Made by a program: the position numbers and the translations under genes. This document shows, piece by piece, positions 1 through 11,060 of a stretch of DNA of 64,000 nt (positions within the stretch are counted from its first letter, which is position 1; every line of letters starts with the position of its first letter). The notes under the pieces were generated by a model that was not told the origin of the DNA, did no database searches, and worked only from the letters and a program-made list of their open reading frames with translations. Source of the DNA: Tolypocladium sp. Sup5 PDA-1 (taxonomy: Eukaryota > Ascomycota > Sordariomycetes > Hypocreales > Ophiocordycipitaceae); contig JPHH03000080.1 of assembly GCA_000750105.3 (NCBI GenBank), positions 48,029 to 112,028 of the forward strand, given 5' to 3'.

Positions 1-78
1 ACACCGAGTCGACGCCAAGCTCGAGCATCCTCCCAAGCGACGCCATCGAGCCCTGGCATGATATAAAACGTCCCAAAG

Positions 79-2073
79 ATGTACTTCAGAGATGCTGCGC
101 CGTCGGCGCTCCTCGCCACAATACTCGCGGCGCCACAGCTCGCATCCGCCTTCTACCTCCCAGGTGTAGCGCCGACGTCATACAAACCTGGCGACCAGGT
201 TCCCCTTTACGTCAACAGCATCAAGCCCGTTGCCGCGCCGCAAGACTATCGATTGCACTCAGTCGTCTCGTACGACTACTACCACCCAGCCTTCCAATTC
301 TGCCAGCCCGCAGGCGGACCGAAGTATGTGTCGGAAAGCTTGGGGAGCATCTTGTTCGGCGACAGGATAATGACGTCGCCCTTTGATCTACGCATGGGCA
401 AGAACGAGACCTGCAAGCCCCTGTGCAAAGCCTCGTACCCGGAGAAGATGCGAAGCTTCGTCGTTGATCGGATCGACGAGGGCTACAGCTTGAACTGGCT
501 CGTGGACGGGCTACCAGCTGGACAAAAGATTCAGGATGATCTGACCGGCACGACCTTCTATAGCCCTGGCTTCATGCTCGGCGGCTTCATGGGAGAGGAC
601 GACCAGGATGAGGAGGTTTTCTTCAATAACCACTACGAAATCTGGATCGAGTACCACGAGGTCAGCGGCAACGAGAACCAGCTTCGCGTTGTCGGCGTTG
701 TCGTCCAGCCTGGCTCCAAGGATTACACGGGCGAGGTCGACTGCTCGCATAACCACGCGCCGGTTGTTTTCAAGGAGGGCGACAAGGATCAAGAGGTGCA
801 ATTCACCTACAGCGTGTACTGGAAGAAGTCGGACACTGCCTGGGCCACCCGATGGGACAAATACCTCCACGTCTTCGACCCAAAGATCCACTGGTTCTGG
901 CTGATAGACACTGCCATCATCGTGGTCATCCTTGTCATGACCGTCATGTCAATCCTACTCAGGACCCTCAAGAAGGACATTGCACGGTACAACCGGCTAG
1001 ATCAGATCAACCTGGACGACCTGAGCGGCACATCGGCTCTCGAGGACGGAGTCCAGGAGGACTCTGGCTGGAAGCTGGTCCATGGCGATGTTTTCCGAAC
1101 GCCCTCTCGCCCCTTGTTGCTGTCGATACTGCTGGGTAATGGTGCGCAGCTGTTTGTCATGACCGGCTGCACCATCGTATTCGCTCTGCTCGGCTTCCTG
1201 TCGCCGTCCAACCGCGGCTCTTTGGGGACGATAATGATCCTTCTCTATACGCTGCTCGGATTCGTGGGCGGTTATGCCTCGGCCAGAGTTTACAAGGCCA
1301 TGCAGGGCGAGCAATGGAAGCTCAACATTGCGCTGACCCCCCTGCTGGTTCCCGGCATCGTCTTTTCTGCATTTTTCCTTTTGGACCTGTTCCTCTGGGC
1401 TAAGCAGTCTTCTGGCGCGGTGCCATTCACCACGATGCTCGTCATCATTGCCATCTGGTTCGTCATCTCGATTCCCCTCTCGGTTGCCGGATCGTGGCTC
1501 GGGTTCCGCAGCCGTCAGCTCGAGGCTCCCGTCCGCACCAACCAGATCCCTCGCCAGATCCCACCCGTTACGACCTACCTCAAGCCGATTCCCAGCATGC
1601 TGCTTGTCGGTCTCCTGCCCTTTGGCGCCATCTTTGTTGAGCTCTACTTCATCATGAGCTCAATCTGGTTCAGTCGCATTTATTACATGTTTGGTTTCCT
1701 CTTCCTCTGCTACGGCCTTATGATTGTCGTCTGCGCCGCCGTCACCATCTTAATGACCTACTTCCTGCTCTGTGCGGAAAACTACAACTGGCAGTGGAGG
1801 TCGTTCCTCGCAGCCGGCATGAGCGGTGGCTACATCTTCATGAACTGCCTCCTCTACCTCATCACCAAGGTGAAACTCGGTGGTTTGGCAGGAATTGTGC
1901 TGTACATTGGCTACAGCGCGCTCATCTCTTTCTTGTTCTTCATCCTTGCTGGTAAGCTACCTTCAGCTCCTCCCATCTGCGTGACTATATCTGACCCTTG
2001 CCAAGGCTCTATTGGCTACTTTGCCAGCTGGTGGTTCGTAAGAAAGATTTACTCCTCTATCAAGGTCGACTAA
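79..2073 (+). CDS. TM9SF/EMP70 (nonaspanin) endomembrane protein, 646 aa
   Basis: Member of the nine-transmembrane TM9SF/EMP70 family, polytopic proteins of Golgi and endosomes linked in yeast to vacuolar/endosomal trafficking and copper homeostasis. The N-terminus is a signal peptide followed directly by AFYLPGVAP, the family hallmark after cleavage. A lumenal domain of about 250 residues (GDQVPLYVN near its start) precedes a first membrane helix near residue 275 and a C-terminal block of eight helices. The C-terminus ends in a charged tail after KIYSSIKVD. Two exons: 79-1951 and 2006-2073, intron 1952-2005 (GTAAGC...CCAAG). The intron is 54 nt, in frame and free of stops, so the unspliced frame reads through with 18 extra residues. 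The join restores LAGSIGYFASWW, the conserved last helix. Start is the first ATG giving a signal peptide. Length is normal for the family. Confidence 0.95.
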   Translation: MYFRDAAPSALLATILAAPQLASAFYLPGVAPTSYKPGDQVPLYVNSIKPVAAPQDYRLHSVVSYDYYHPAFQFCQPAGGPKYVSESLGSILFGDRIMTSPFDLRMGKNETCKPLCKASYPEKMRSFVVDRIDEGYSLNWLVDGLPAGQKIQDDLTGTTFYSPGFMLGGFMGEDDQDEEVFFNNHYEIWIEYHEVSGNENQLRVVGVVVQPGSKDYTGEVDCSHNHAPVVFKEGDKDQEVQFTYSVYWKKSDTAWATRWDKYLHVFDPKIHWFWLIDTAIIVVILVMTVMSILLRTLKKDIARYNRLDQINLDDLSGTSALEDGVQEDSGWKLVHGDVFRTPSRPLLLSILLGNGAQLFVMTGCTIVFALLGFLSPSNRGSLGTIMILLYTLLGFVGGYASARVYKAMQGEQWKLNIALTPLLVPGIVFSAFFLLDLFLWAKQSSGAVPFTTMLVIIAIWFVISIPLSVAGSWLGFRSRQLEAPVRTNQIPRQIPPVTTYLKPIPSMLLVGLLPFGAIFVELYFIMSSIWFSRIYYMFGFLFLCYGLMIVVCAAVTILMTYFLLCAENYNWQWRSFLAAGMSGGYIFMNCLLYLITKVKLGGLAGIVLYIGYSALISFLFFILAGKLPSAPPICVTISDPCQGSIGYFASWWFVRKIYSSIKVD

Positions 2074-2397
2074 ACACAGGCATGGAGTATGAGGGACAAG
2101 TCCTGCACGGTGCTTCGGAGACAAACACGTCTCAGGGGGCTTGTAAGAATATTCACATGTATGGCCAGCGTCTGTAGTTTTTGAGGAGGGCTGAAACCCC
2201 TGGCGGCGAATATTGGGGACTGGTCGTGCTCAAGGGTTACGAAATCCCATGAGATGGACTGCGGCGGAACGTCTGGGGGATTGAAAAGCGATAGCTGATA
2301 GACGCATGACTGAAGACATTGCATTCACAATAAAGCAAGCTTAGTGGCAAGGTTGGTATTTCACCAAAACTTTCGAATCTATGAAAGAAATGCGAGT

Positions 2398-3451
2398 TCA
2401 GTCGTCGTCGTCATCGTCCAGATCGTCCAAGTTCGTGAACTGGAACTGCTTCTTCTCGCCAACGCCAGTGTTGGCCCTCGCCAGCCCAGGCGCCTCGGGC
2501 TGCCCACCCGCAATGCTTGCCCTCCTCCACTCGGCTTGCTCCTTTTCCCTCTGCCGCTCTCTCTCCACCCGGAGCCTCTCTCTCTCCTCGCGCATCTGCT
2601 TCTCGCGCTCTTCGCGCTCCGCCTTTTCCCGCTCCTCCTTGGCCTTGCGCTCTTCCTCCTCCTGGCGCTTGCGCTCCTCTTCCGTAGCGGGATCATAGCC
2701 TTTCGGGTCGATGCCCTGCTCAGCGAGGATTTGGTACGACGCCAGAGAGCCGGAGCGGATTTTGTCCTCCAGCGGCCAGGGGAAGAAGAGCTGCCCGGAG
2801 AGGGGGTTGAGGTACTGGCTCATGTGCTCTGGGAGGCTCGTGTGCATGGACGTAGCTGTCTGCTGCGTTGGCTGCTCGGATATCAGCTGCGAGGTGCCGT
2901 TGGCGACAGGGCTCTGCGTCTGGGAGGGCGTGCGCGCGGAAGGGGTCATCGCGGACTGCGGCTGGGAGTCTGGCGCGGGGGTCTGCGTCTCTGGAGAGGG
3001 CGGGCCGGCGGCGTTGATGGTGGCGGCGGGCGGCATGGTGGTCTTGCTGATGCGGCGCGCATAGCTGAGGAGCTCCTCGTAGGCGATGGGATAGTTTGGC
3101 TCGGAGGGGAAGGTGGTGGTGTGCGTGGTGACGATGTCCTTGCGCGTGGTTGCGAGGCTTGTGAGGGTGTCGCGGATCTGGGTGTCGAGGGCGGCGGAGG
3201 ACTGGCGCAGCTGCTGGATGCGGAGGTAGTTGTTCTGATGGTTTTGAACTGCGAAGATGGTTAGCATCAAGACTCGTGGAGCGAAGTTACGTGGACGGCC
3301 TACCTTCCCCCATCCCTTTGCTGAGCTCTGTGTCGGCTGCCTTGAGCTCCTCGGCCTGGATCGTAGAAGGGTGATATTTGGTTACCGAGTCTATCAGGCT
3401 GGTAAGCGCCTTTTCCAACCGCTCAAAGCGGCCGTCGATGTATTTGTCCAT
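2398..3451 (-). CDS. med4: Mediator complex subunit 4 (Med4), 332 aa
   Basis: Subunit of the middle module of the RNA polymerase II Mediator complex, acting in the nucleus. Recognised by the N-terminal coiled coil starting MDKYIDGRFERLEKAL, the block HQNNYLRIQQLRQSSAALD, and the Med4 signature ELLSYARRISKTTMPPA. A low-complexity, then highly charged Glu/Arg/Lys helical tail ends in an Asp run. Two exons on the minus strand: 3451-3304 and 3248-2398. The 55-nt intron 3249-3303 has donor GTAGGC, branch TGCTAAC and acceptor CGCAG, giving the join GMGEV/QNHQNN. An in-frame ATG at 3571 would add 40 residues containing a membrane-like stretch. I prefer 3451 because fungal Med4 usually begins at M-D-x-x-I-D-G-R-F; the longer start cannot be excluded. 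Divergent from QCR10. Confidence 0.88.
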
Positions 3452-3730
3452 GTTGGACACGACGAGCACGGTTGTGCAAATCACAGATCCAAGAATGAAG
3501 CTCGAGATGTTTGGCGCAAGGCTGTATGGAGGTAGCGGTCCAGCTGGAGTGGGGCTTTCGTAAGGCCTCATGATTGGCTGAAATGCTCAAGCTCGTGCAA
3601 GCCTGAGGCCACCACCACCCGGCCTTTCCCGTCGGCAAACTCGCGCAGCAAAAGCGACATCATCTTCGGCGACGAATTGACGAGCAATTGAACGGCATAG
3701 ACGGCTCCGACTGCCACTCCTCTAGTCAAC
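3452..3730. promoter_or_regulatory. Shared intergenic promoter of Med4 and QCR10
   Basis: Only 279 bases separate the preferred Med4 start (minus strand) from the QCR10 start (plus strand), and 159 if Med4 starts at 3571. Both promoters must lie here or in the first introns. I see no TATA box. Head-to-head placement of a transcription gene and a respiratory gene is an observation; co-regulation is only an inference. Confidence 0.5.
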
Positions 3731-4610
3731 ATGGTTTCTCCTGTACGTCCCAGGCCTTCCGCTGCCCTCGACGCCGACCAGCAGACGCCGCTGGCTGTGC
3801 GGCGACCCATGCGCATGCGACCGTGGACTGACCCGACTTGATGCAGACTCCTCTCCGCGCTGCGGAATTCAAGAGCGCCTACGGCCCCAAGTACGTCTCG
3901 ATTCCTTTCTACGAACCGCGATACACGGAATCGAATCCGGCCCCAGCTAGGCGAGGATGATTGTCGTGGCACCTCAGTTGGCGGAGGCTACAGCATGGAG
4001 CCAAGGACGTGGGCTGACGGGAATGATTTAGGTACCAGTACCAGCCCAACTTCAATGGCTGGAACAAGACTGCGCTCTTCAGACTGTAAGTTGAAACTTT
4101 TGTTTGGTTGAGAGGTTTTGGGGGTTGGTTTGCCGGGAGGGACAGAATCGCGGACTCGACTTTGGCCTCGAGACTGGGCTCGATTTGTTGTGTTGAACGG
4201 ACGATCTCCATTGAAGAATACGAAGTCTGGCTGCGGCTGCCGCGGTGGACAGAAGGAGTTGGATTTTCCTGGCATACTGGAACGGCACAGAGACTTGATT
4301 GTTACGGAAGACCTGGAGGGCGTGAGACTAACAGTCGCGACAGAGGTCTCAAGACCGCCGCTTTCGGTGGCGCCGGCGGCGTCGCTGCCCTGCTCTTCGT
4401 CTCTGGCATCCCCCGTGTCAGGAGCGACATTCTGCAGGTGAGCATCGCAATCATCTCGATGGTTGACATTCGACTGACTCCGCACACAGCACATCCCCGT
4501 CGTCGGCACCCTCTTCGTCAAGCCGGAGGTCCCCGCCTCGGACAACGTGAGTTGGCAACGATGTCGAATTGCGAGCTTCCAGAATGCTAACGGACTTGTA
4601 GGCCTTCTAA
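3731..4610 (+). CDS. qcr10: Cytochrome bc1 complex subunit 10 (QCR10), 89 aa in six exons
   Basis: Small single-helix accessory subunit of respiratory complex III in the mitochondrial inner membrane. No exon is long enough to stand out as an ORF; I assembled it from six pieces: 3731-3742, 3847-3890, 4032-4085, 4344-4437, 4490-4546 and 4602-4610. All five introns have GT...AG ends, and the total is 270 nt, exactly 90 codons. The product has the QCR10 pattern: N-terminal AAEFKSAYGPKYQYQPNFNG, then a helix with GGAGGVAALLFVSGIPRV, then RSDILQHIPVVGT and the C-terminal end PASDNAF. The last exon encodes only Ala-Phe and the stop. Five introns in 89 codons is extreme but typical of fungal genes for tiny respiratory subunits. 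Assignment rests on the IPRVxxDILQxIPVVG core. Confidence 0.88.
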
Positions 4611-5218
4611 CCGGCTTGGTGGAGGATGGATGGATGGCAAAGCTCTGTACAACACCCATGTTGACGACTTTGGGTCTTTTCCCTTTGTATAAGATATTCA
4701 CAATAGATAAATTCTGAGCCGATCACAACATTGAGTGCCTGCTTTAGTCATTCCGAGCATCTGACTGATTCCAGTGTCCTTAAACGGGGTCCTTCGCATT
4801 CACATAGCTTCTCCTATCTGGTTGTCCATTTGATCCCAAGATATCCTCGCCATAAGAGATTTTATACCACTGCTTCGAGATTTATCAGAGTCAGTTCAGC
4901 GCGTAGGGTTCGTAGTTTCCCCGTACTGCAATCGTGCCAAGCGGTCTATGGCATTCATTAGATGTCGCACAGTGCATGAAGCGGCGATATTTGCACTGTC
5001 TGATTCGGTGTCTCTTTATGTGCCATCTGGACAAGTAATCTCCTTCTCAACTGCGTCGTGTTCTACAACAAGGGCCGCCTTTCCGAACACAGGCATATCT
5101 CAGGATGAAGTGAGCTTGTGAGTTTATTTTGCTCTGTACTACCGCCTTATGCGAGGCGATTGTATCGTTGACAAACTTGCTGCAGCTGGGAACCCCTCGA
5201 CAACCACCACAGCGCAAG
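4611..5218. other. Intergenic, QCR10 to ALG10
   Basis: The 608 bases hold the QCR10 3' end and the ALG10 promoter/5'UTR. No coding pattern, RNA gene or repeat was seen. An in-frame codon stretch runs upstream of the ALG10 ATG from about 5129 but lacks any upstream ATG. Confidence 0.5.
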
Positions 5219-7613
5219 ATGGCGGCCAACGGAGCTTCTGAGAAGCTCCAGGCGAACACCGCCCAGCTTGGTCTCAACACTTGGGCAGTTTGTGCCCTCC
5301 CGGTAGCTCTTGTCATCCACCTCGCCGTCCTCCAGAAGCAGGCCTTGATATCCAGAAAATGGGCACTCCTACCCACGTTCCTAGCTGGAGCGTGTCTCCT
5401 GTGGCTCCAGGCCATCTCACAAGCTGTGCCAGAGCCTTACCTGGTAGGCCGTGGCATTTCACATACAATGGTGCTCCGAGCTCACGGCGTATTAGGACGA
5501 GGTGTTCCACATACCGCAGGCTCAAAAGTACTGCCAGGGAAAATTCCGTGATTGGGACGACAAGATCACCACGCCGCCGGGATTGTAAGTTCCCCCTTTA
5601 TGGAGACGAGTCAGCACAGGGTACTGAAACAGCCAGATACTTATTCTCGGTCCTTCTTCCGCAAGCTGCTAGCAAGATTGGCCTGCCGTGGGTGTATGGC
5701 TGTGACGCGACCAGTCTTCGCGTCGTCAACACTGTCGGCCTGTTCGTCCTCGCCTACTTGGCCCTCCTCTGCCGCCGTGAGATTGAATCACGAATCCGCC
5801 AAGCACAGTCTCCAGCGCGATGGAAGCCATTCTCGGAATACTCTCTGCATACGTCCTTCAACATCGCCCTGTTTCCGTTGCTCTTCTTCTTCTCCGGCCT
5901 GTACTATACAGATGTCGTTTCCACGGCAGTCGTGGTTGGTGCATTCCTGAACCACCTCAATCGAGTGGGACGGGACCGCAGCTCCGTCTTGAGCGACCTA
6001 CTTACCATATCACTTGGGGTTCTTGCGCTTCTTATGCGACAGACAAACGTGTTCTGGGTCGTCATTTACATGGGCGGCCTAGAGGCCGTGCATGCTGTTA
6101 AGACCTTGAGGCCGGAGAGGGTTGACCAACCATTCATGACCACCATGTGGGCGCAGCTCAAGTTCTTTGCGTGGCGATATTCGGTTGGCGATATTCATGA
6201 TCTGCCTTTGAGCCAAGCCTGGCCAGATGGTAAGCGTATTTCCCTGTGGTCGTGATGTCTCTGCTGACTCGAATAACAGACATGCTGTTCACAGCCATCG
6301 GCTTGGTGATTGCGGCCACGTGCAACCCTGCTCGGATTTTGAGACAAATATGGCCGTATGTGACGGTGCTGTTTTCGTTTGCCGCATTCGTGGCATGGAA
6401 CGGCGGTGTCGTGCTCGGTGAGTTGTTCAACATGGCGAAAGCTGGGCAGAGCTGACGAGGCGTAGGCGACAAATCGAACCACGTCGCCACGATACACCTT
6501 GCCCAGATGCTCTACATTTGGCCGTTCTTTGCATTTTTCTCGCTACCGCTCCTTTTGCCGTACGCAATTCCTGTTGTCAACGTCTTCAGGACCTTGTTCC
6601 GATCAAGGACATGGGGGCAACGCTCCACCAAGACTTTATCGACTGACATCAAGTCCTCCCGCGGCTCACGATCCTCTAAACGACCAGAGAGTAGCAAGAA
6701 GACACAAGCAAACGAAAGCGACTCTTGGCCAAATTCTGGCCCTACGGGATCTTCGTCTGACTTGTCAACCGTGCTGCAGATCGCCGAGAATTCAAAGCTG
6801 TTCGTTTGGCCGCTGTATCTGCTGAGTACGATTGTGCTCTCAGGTCTCATCGTCCGGTACAACACAATCGTCCACCCGTTCACACTGGCGGACAACCGAC
6901 ACTACATGTTCTACGTCTTCCGCTATACCATTCGTCGCGCCGCATGGATCCGATACCTGCTGATTGTGCCGTATACGGTCAGCCGCTGGATGGTATGGGG
7001 CACGATGGCTGGATGCAGTGAATGGATTTTGGCACAGTACCGGGATGAGTGCTCTGCGCACCACCACGCCTTGCGACCTGCTCCGTTCACGAGCTACCCG
7101 TTCTGGATTGCCTATGGCAGCAAGCAAAGGCAAACGGATGCCGAGTACCCCAGAGATGTTTCCCAAGCTTCGGCAAAGGAGACAGTGGCGGCGAGACGAG
7201 AGCTGTCCCAGGCGTTGTCGGAGGATCCCTTGAAGTACTCCACAGAGCCTGGAGCGACGTCTACGGGTCTGATCTTCCTCCTCGCCACAACTCTATCTCT
7301 CGTTACGGCACCCCTCGTGGAGCCACGCTACTTCATCATCCCGTGGGTGATGTGGCGGCTCCAGGTTCCTGCATGGCGACTACACGACCACCGCACGTCT
7401 GACGGCTTATTCGAAGGGATCAACCGCGATTCTTATCTAGGCAAGGTGGTCGGGTTCTTCAGGCACCGTGACGTGCGACTCTTCCTTGAGACGGCTTGGT
7501 TGATCGCCATCAACCTGGCGACGTGCTACATATTCCTTACGAAGCCGTATGTCTGGAGGGCGGAGGACGGGACGGTGCTAGACGGTGGGCGATTACAGCG
7601 GTTCATGTGGTAG
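5219..7613 (+). CDS. alg10: ALG10/DIE2 alpha-1,2-glucosyltransferase, 730 aa
   Basis: ER membrane enzyme that adds the third and last glucose (alpha-1,2) from dolichyl-phosphate-glucose to the lipid-linked oligosaccharide before transfer to protein; the donor and pathway are family knowledge. Five exons: 5219-5443, 5496-5584, 5637-6229, 6280-6417 and 6466-7613, 731 codons with stop. Family signatures include YLDEVFHIPQAQKYCQGKF across the first join (Asp-Glu motif in the first lumenal loop), WDDKITTPPGLYLFS across the second, FFFSGLYYTDVVST, LLMRQTNVFWVV and HPFTLADNRHYMFYVFRY. Multiple membrane helices alternate with these. Residues about 405-450 (Ser/Lys-rich, SSRGSRSSKRPESS) form a low-complexity insert. 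It ends EPRYFIIPW ... FLTKPY. The length exceeds yeast Alg10 (about 525 aa), as is usual in filamentous fungi. Confidence 0.93.
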
Positions 7614-7890
7614 TACAAGCATGTGTGCAATGGGAGTATGTTAAGCAGTGTATAAACAGAGGAGCTCAATTGAGAGCCCCGGGCAACCCTCGGGAGGTTG
7701 ATCATTTTCATGGCAATAGTACTGCCCGCTTGTCAAACACCCCAATACCTGAATGTCATGGAACACGTGCACAAAGATTGCAGCACGGCGTCATAGAGTC
7801 CCAAGATGCGTTTTGTTATGTACTTTGCAAGTAGACCCATGATACGTTGCAAGTAGAAAAAGACGTGTGCGGGTAAAAGTACACTTTTCT

Positions 7891-8376
7891 CTATAAGCTC
7901 AGCCGATCCAGGCTCAGTCCATCGTTGCTCCTGACCCTCCTCACGACGCCCATCTTAAAGAACCTCTCCTCGCCCCCGGCGGTCCGGCCGCCAATGTACC
8001 ACTTGTCCGCGCCGAGGGCGTCCCGGAAGCCCTCGCTGCTGCTGTCGCTGCCGCGGCGACGGGCGCCCGAGGGACTGGGGATCGGTATGCCGCTGGCGGC
8101 TGTGGCGGTGCCGCGCGGGGAGTGGATGGAGACGCCGGCGGGTGATGAGCGGCTGTTTGTTTGTGATGATGAGGCGGCGGCGGCGGCGTTTGCGGATATG
8201 GTGCGTGGCGTGGAGGTGGACTGATGGGCGTAGGTGGAGGGGGAGGATGCGGCGGCGGCGGAGGAGGATGCTTGGGTAGTGTGCTTATTTGGTTGCTGGC
8301 TGGTCTGGAGGGAGGGACCTTGTTGGCGGAAGGCGGAGATGAAGGAGGAGAGAAAGTATGGTCGTTGGGAAGGCAT
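7891..8376 (-). CDS. Hypothetical Ser/Ala-rich protein, 161 aa
   Basis: Function not recognised. A single exon starts at ATG 8376. Residues 1-110 are low complexity (Ser, Ala, Thr, Gln, Pro) and likely disordered. The last 45 residues are different: EGFRDALGADKWYIGGRTAG and ERFFKMGVVRRVRSNDGLSL look like a folded or at least constrained motif with many Arg/Gly and aromatic residues. The sharp contrast between a repetitive head and an ordered-looking tail argues for a real gene. No signal peptide or membrane segment. It faces ALG10 tail to tail (277 bases). Confidence 0.6.
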   Translation of the reverse strand: MPSQRPYFLSSFISAFRQQGPSLQTSQQPNKHTTQASSSAAAASSPSTYAHQSTSTPRTISANAAAAASSSQTNSRSSPAGVSIHSPRGTATAASGIPIPSPSGARRRGSDSSSEGFRDALGADKWYIGGRTAGGEERFFKMGVVRRVRSNDGLSLDRLSL

Positions 8377-10329
8377 CGTGAGAGAGGGTTTGATGTGTGG
8401 TAACGGTCAAGAGTTAAAGATGTGGTTGTCGAGAGAAACGAGGTCAAGGGTGTCCTGCCCGATCGTGGTTCGCTATGTCGTATTCGCCTGATGCGCAAGT
8501 GATGGCTTCCCGTCCCGCGGTCCGTCTATGTCGTCGAGCGTCGCCAGTGATTTGCGATGCACTGCTCACGCACCGGGTCGGGGCAGCGGAAGCCCAGCTC
8601 AGCCTCGCCTCGGTCGATGTCGTGCGTCGACGATCAGTTTTCTAATGAAGAGGCCGTCGCAGAAACATGACCCGCTGTTTCGTCGTCGAAGCTCGATCGC
8701 CAGTCGAGATGAAGTGAAGTCGCGGGTAGAAATCGTTTTCGCTTTGATGGTGATGGTTGTGGGAGGAGCAGGAGGAGGAGAAGCAAGTCCAGTTCGCTTG
8801 CCGGCTTCTGACGTCGAGTCGAGTCGGCTGGTCCGGGCTCGGTAAAAGCCGGGGATGGGGGAAGCGCGACCAACAAGTGACTAATGGCGGGGTTGCGATA
8901 GGCTCTCGATCGCGGTGCGCTTGAGGTCGGCGGGGCGCGGAGCGAGGTACCTGGATGGCCAGGACACAGCCAAAGAGGACTTGTATTATTCGATCCTACA
9001 CCACCGCGCTCGGAGTTGCGGCGGCTTCGGATGGAAGGGTAGGAGGGATGTCAACTCCATGGCCTGATGTTTTACATAACAAGCGAGGAAACGCATCTTG
9101 GCGGTTGTCATCTGGGGATGAACAAGGTACAACTCGCGTTGCTCTGGTCCTACGTCTAATTACAAGCCTGACTGCTCTCAATGCAGTTCGGTAACCACGC
9201 TACAAGACCGCCGACTTTCAATCAAAGCTGACGTCTGAACTGGTAACTATGAGAGTTCTTTTCAGGCGATGTCATTGCGGCCAACGTTGGGCACCTCGCC
9301 TGTCCTTGGCCGCCATCTGCCTACCCTGTACCCACTGAGTGCCTCCGACATCCACAGATGTCAGTCTTTTCTCCAGGGCACCACCCTGCTCGCTGACGCC
9401 GAGCTGCGGAGAGTATGAGACAGCTTTTCGCCATGAGTCGGCAGCGGCTGACTCGAGAGTAGCAGTGCATCCTTGGCTCATGCAGGTCAGAGGTGCCAGG
9501 TGACTGGTTCCGCAGCCCCCAGCGATGCAAGTCGACCACATCAGATGCCTTGCCCAGCCGTCATTATCCGCTAGGTATTGTTTGGCTGCCGCCAAGTCGC
9601 CAAGCTTCTCGCAGCTTGGCTGCTTTGAGGACACCTGAGATTCGTCGTTGGAATAACTAATAGGACCTCAAAAGAATGTTTATTATTATTGGCAGCTGAA
9701 CTTCTCAAGAGGTAGGCTACTGGACACGGGAGATGCCTCCGGAACGAGCCGGATGCTGGTCGTCAGCTGAGGTGCAAACTGGCCATTCTTCGCCAGACAC
9801 CCAACAAGAGTATCAAAAACGACCTCGGTAGATGAGAGCAAATGAATACCCTGCAATCGACAGATTTAACGGGGAGACGGCATCTGTGAGGAGTCCGTCC
9901 CGGGCTTCTGGCTGGTCCCATCCCGCCCCGAGAGCACGGACACCCACCCGAAGCTGGCCGACCCTCCGGCTTGAATTCGAGACCCACCCGGCGGGAGTCT
10001 CCGGCCGAGACGGCGTGCATCAATGAAGCAGCGAGACCGAGGTAGCACCCAACCAGCCCCCTTTTGTGAGTGGAAGCCCTCTTCATCGAAGCCTTGGTTT
10101 TCGAATTGTCACGTATCAGAAAGTCTTGATGAAGGTTATACGCGTTTCGTACTTTGCAAATTGAAGCACGAAAGATCCAGTCCTTCCGGGGCGAGCAAGT
10201 CGGTGCCAGCGTAACAAGTTGCATTTGTAGAAACAATTCTTTTTATCCCGTGCCACTACCTGCCCCTGAGCCGAAAAACAGCAGCATCCGTGCTTCAAAA
10301 TTGTTCATCCCGTCTAGATGCCTCATCTG
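8377..10329. other. Gene-poor interval
   Basis: About 2 kb upstream of the 161-aa gene. Short open frames occur on both strands, but none has a recognisable motif, a good start or a splice partner. The first several hundred bases presumably contain the promoter of the 7891-8376 gene. Confidence 0.45.
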
Positions 10330-11060
10330 TCACTTTACCTTCCTTGAGGCAGGCGCTGGTCGCATAAACACGTACAACATTGTGAAAGGGCGTACCGCTC
10401 TCGTCAACAGCTTTCGGAACAGGACGACGAGCGTCTCTCCTCGGGAGCGCCCGTACGCCTTGCGCGAGTACCAGGACGACGTCGTCTTGGAGATTTCACA
10501 AACGACGCCGACGGAGGGCATGACCATGCACCAAGTTGGCTTCGTCAGGGTAATGTTGTCGCGGGCGGTATGATCAGCAGCGCCCTGAAGAGATCGAAAA
10601 TTTCAGCAAGCCAACGAGAGTCATCGATGTTGAAGTCCTCCAACGTGTATACAACGTGTTCGAGCCCATGGTTGACAATGGCCAGGAATGCATGCGCGCC
10701 AAAGTTGGTCAACCATTCTCGCTCGCAAGCGGAATGCCGGCCGTCGCGGGCATAAGGAGGAGCGATGCTGGAGGCGTGGCAAAGAAGTCTTCGGTAGGTA
10801 GTCAACAGTCGGGTTGTCGTGCTGGAGCTTCTCGGGCTGAGAGCCCTGAGACGTGGAAAGGTCATTGCTCGTAGTTGAGGCGCAGTGACGTTCCCACAAC
10901 CACTCTTCAGGGGTGAAGCTCTCTTGGTCGCCAGGTCTGTCGTCAGAGTAGACTTCGACGCTTGCCACCGTGATGATGGGTGAACGAGAGCCCACAGACG
11001 TGTTCGGGGGGATGCTCCGACGCGAGCAGGCTAGACTGCAGTAGGTTTCCGAGGAGCGCC
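10330..11060 (-). pseudogene. Frameshifted coding relic of unknown family
   Basis: On the minus strand, protein-like sequence passes through different reading frames with no splice sites at the changes. An upstream frame contains VEVYSDDRPGDQESFTPEEW (about 10,970). A second frame gives EDFFATPPASLLLM (about 10,780). A third gives REWLTNFGAHAFLAIVNHGL and FNIDDSRWLAEIFDLF (about 10,590-10,730). A fourth begins DNITLTKPTWCMVMPSVGVV and runs to the stop at 10330. Each piece is compositionally like a globular protein and they are collinear, so I read this as one gene with at least three small indels. I do not recognise the family. Sequencing error could also cause the shifts. Confidence 0.45.

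Noticed and set aside
2344..3264. 306-codon open frame opposite Med4 on the plus strand
   Set aside because: It is an antisense shadow of the charged, GC-biased Med4 coding region. No domain, and its Leu/Arg-rich sequence is what antisense of Glu/Lys/Gln codons gives.
9763..10236. 157-codon minus-strand open frame
   Set aside because: Begins at a non-ATG codon region and has no recognisable motif; Cys/Arg-rich random composition.
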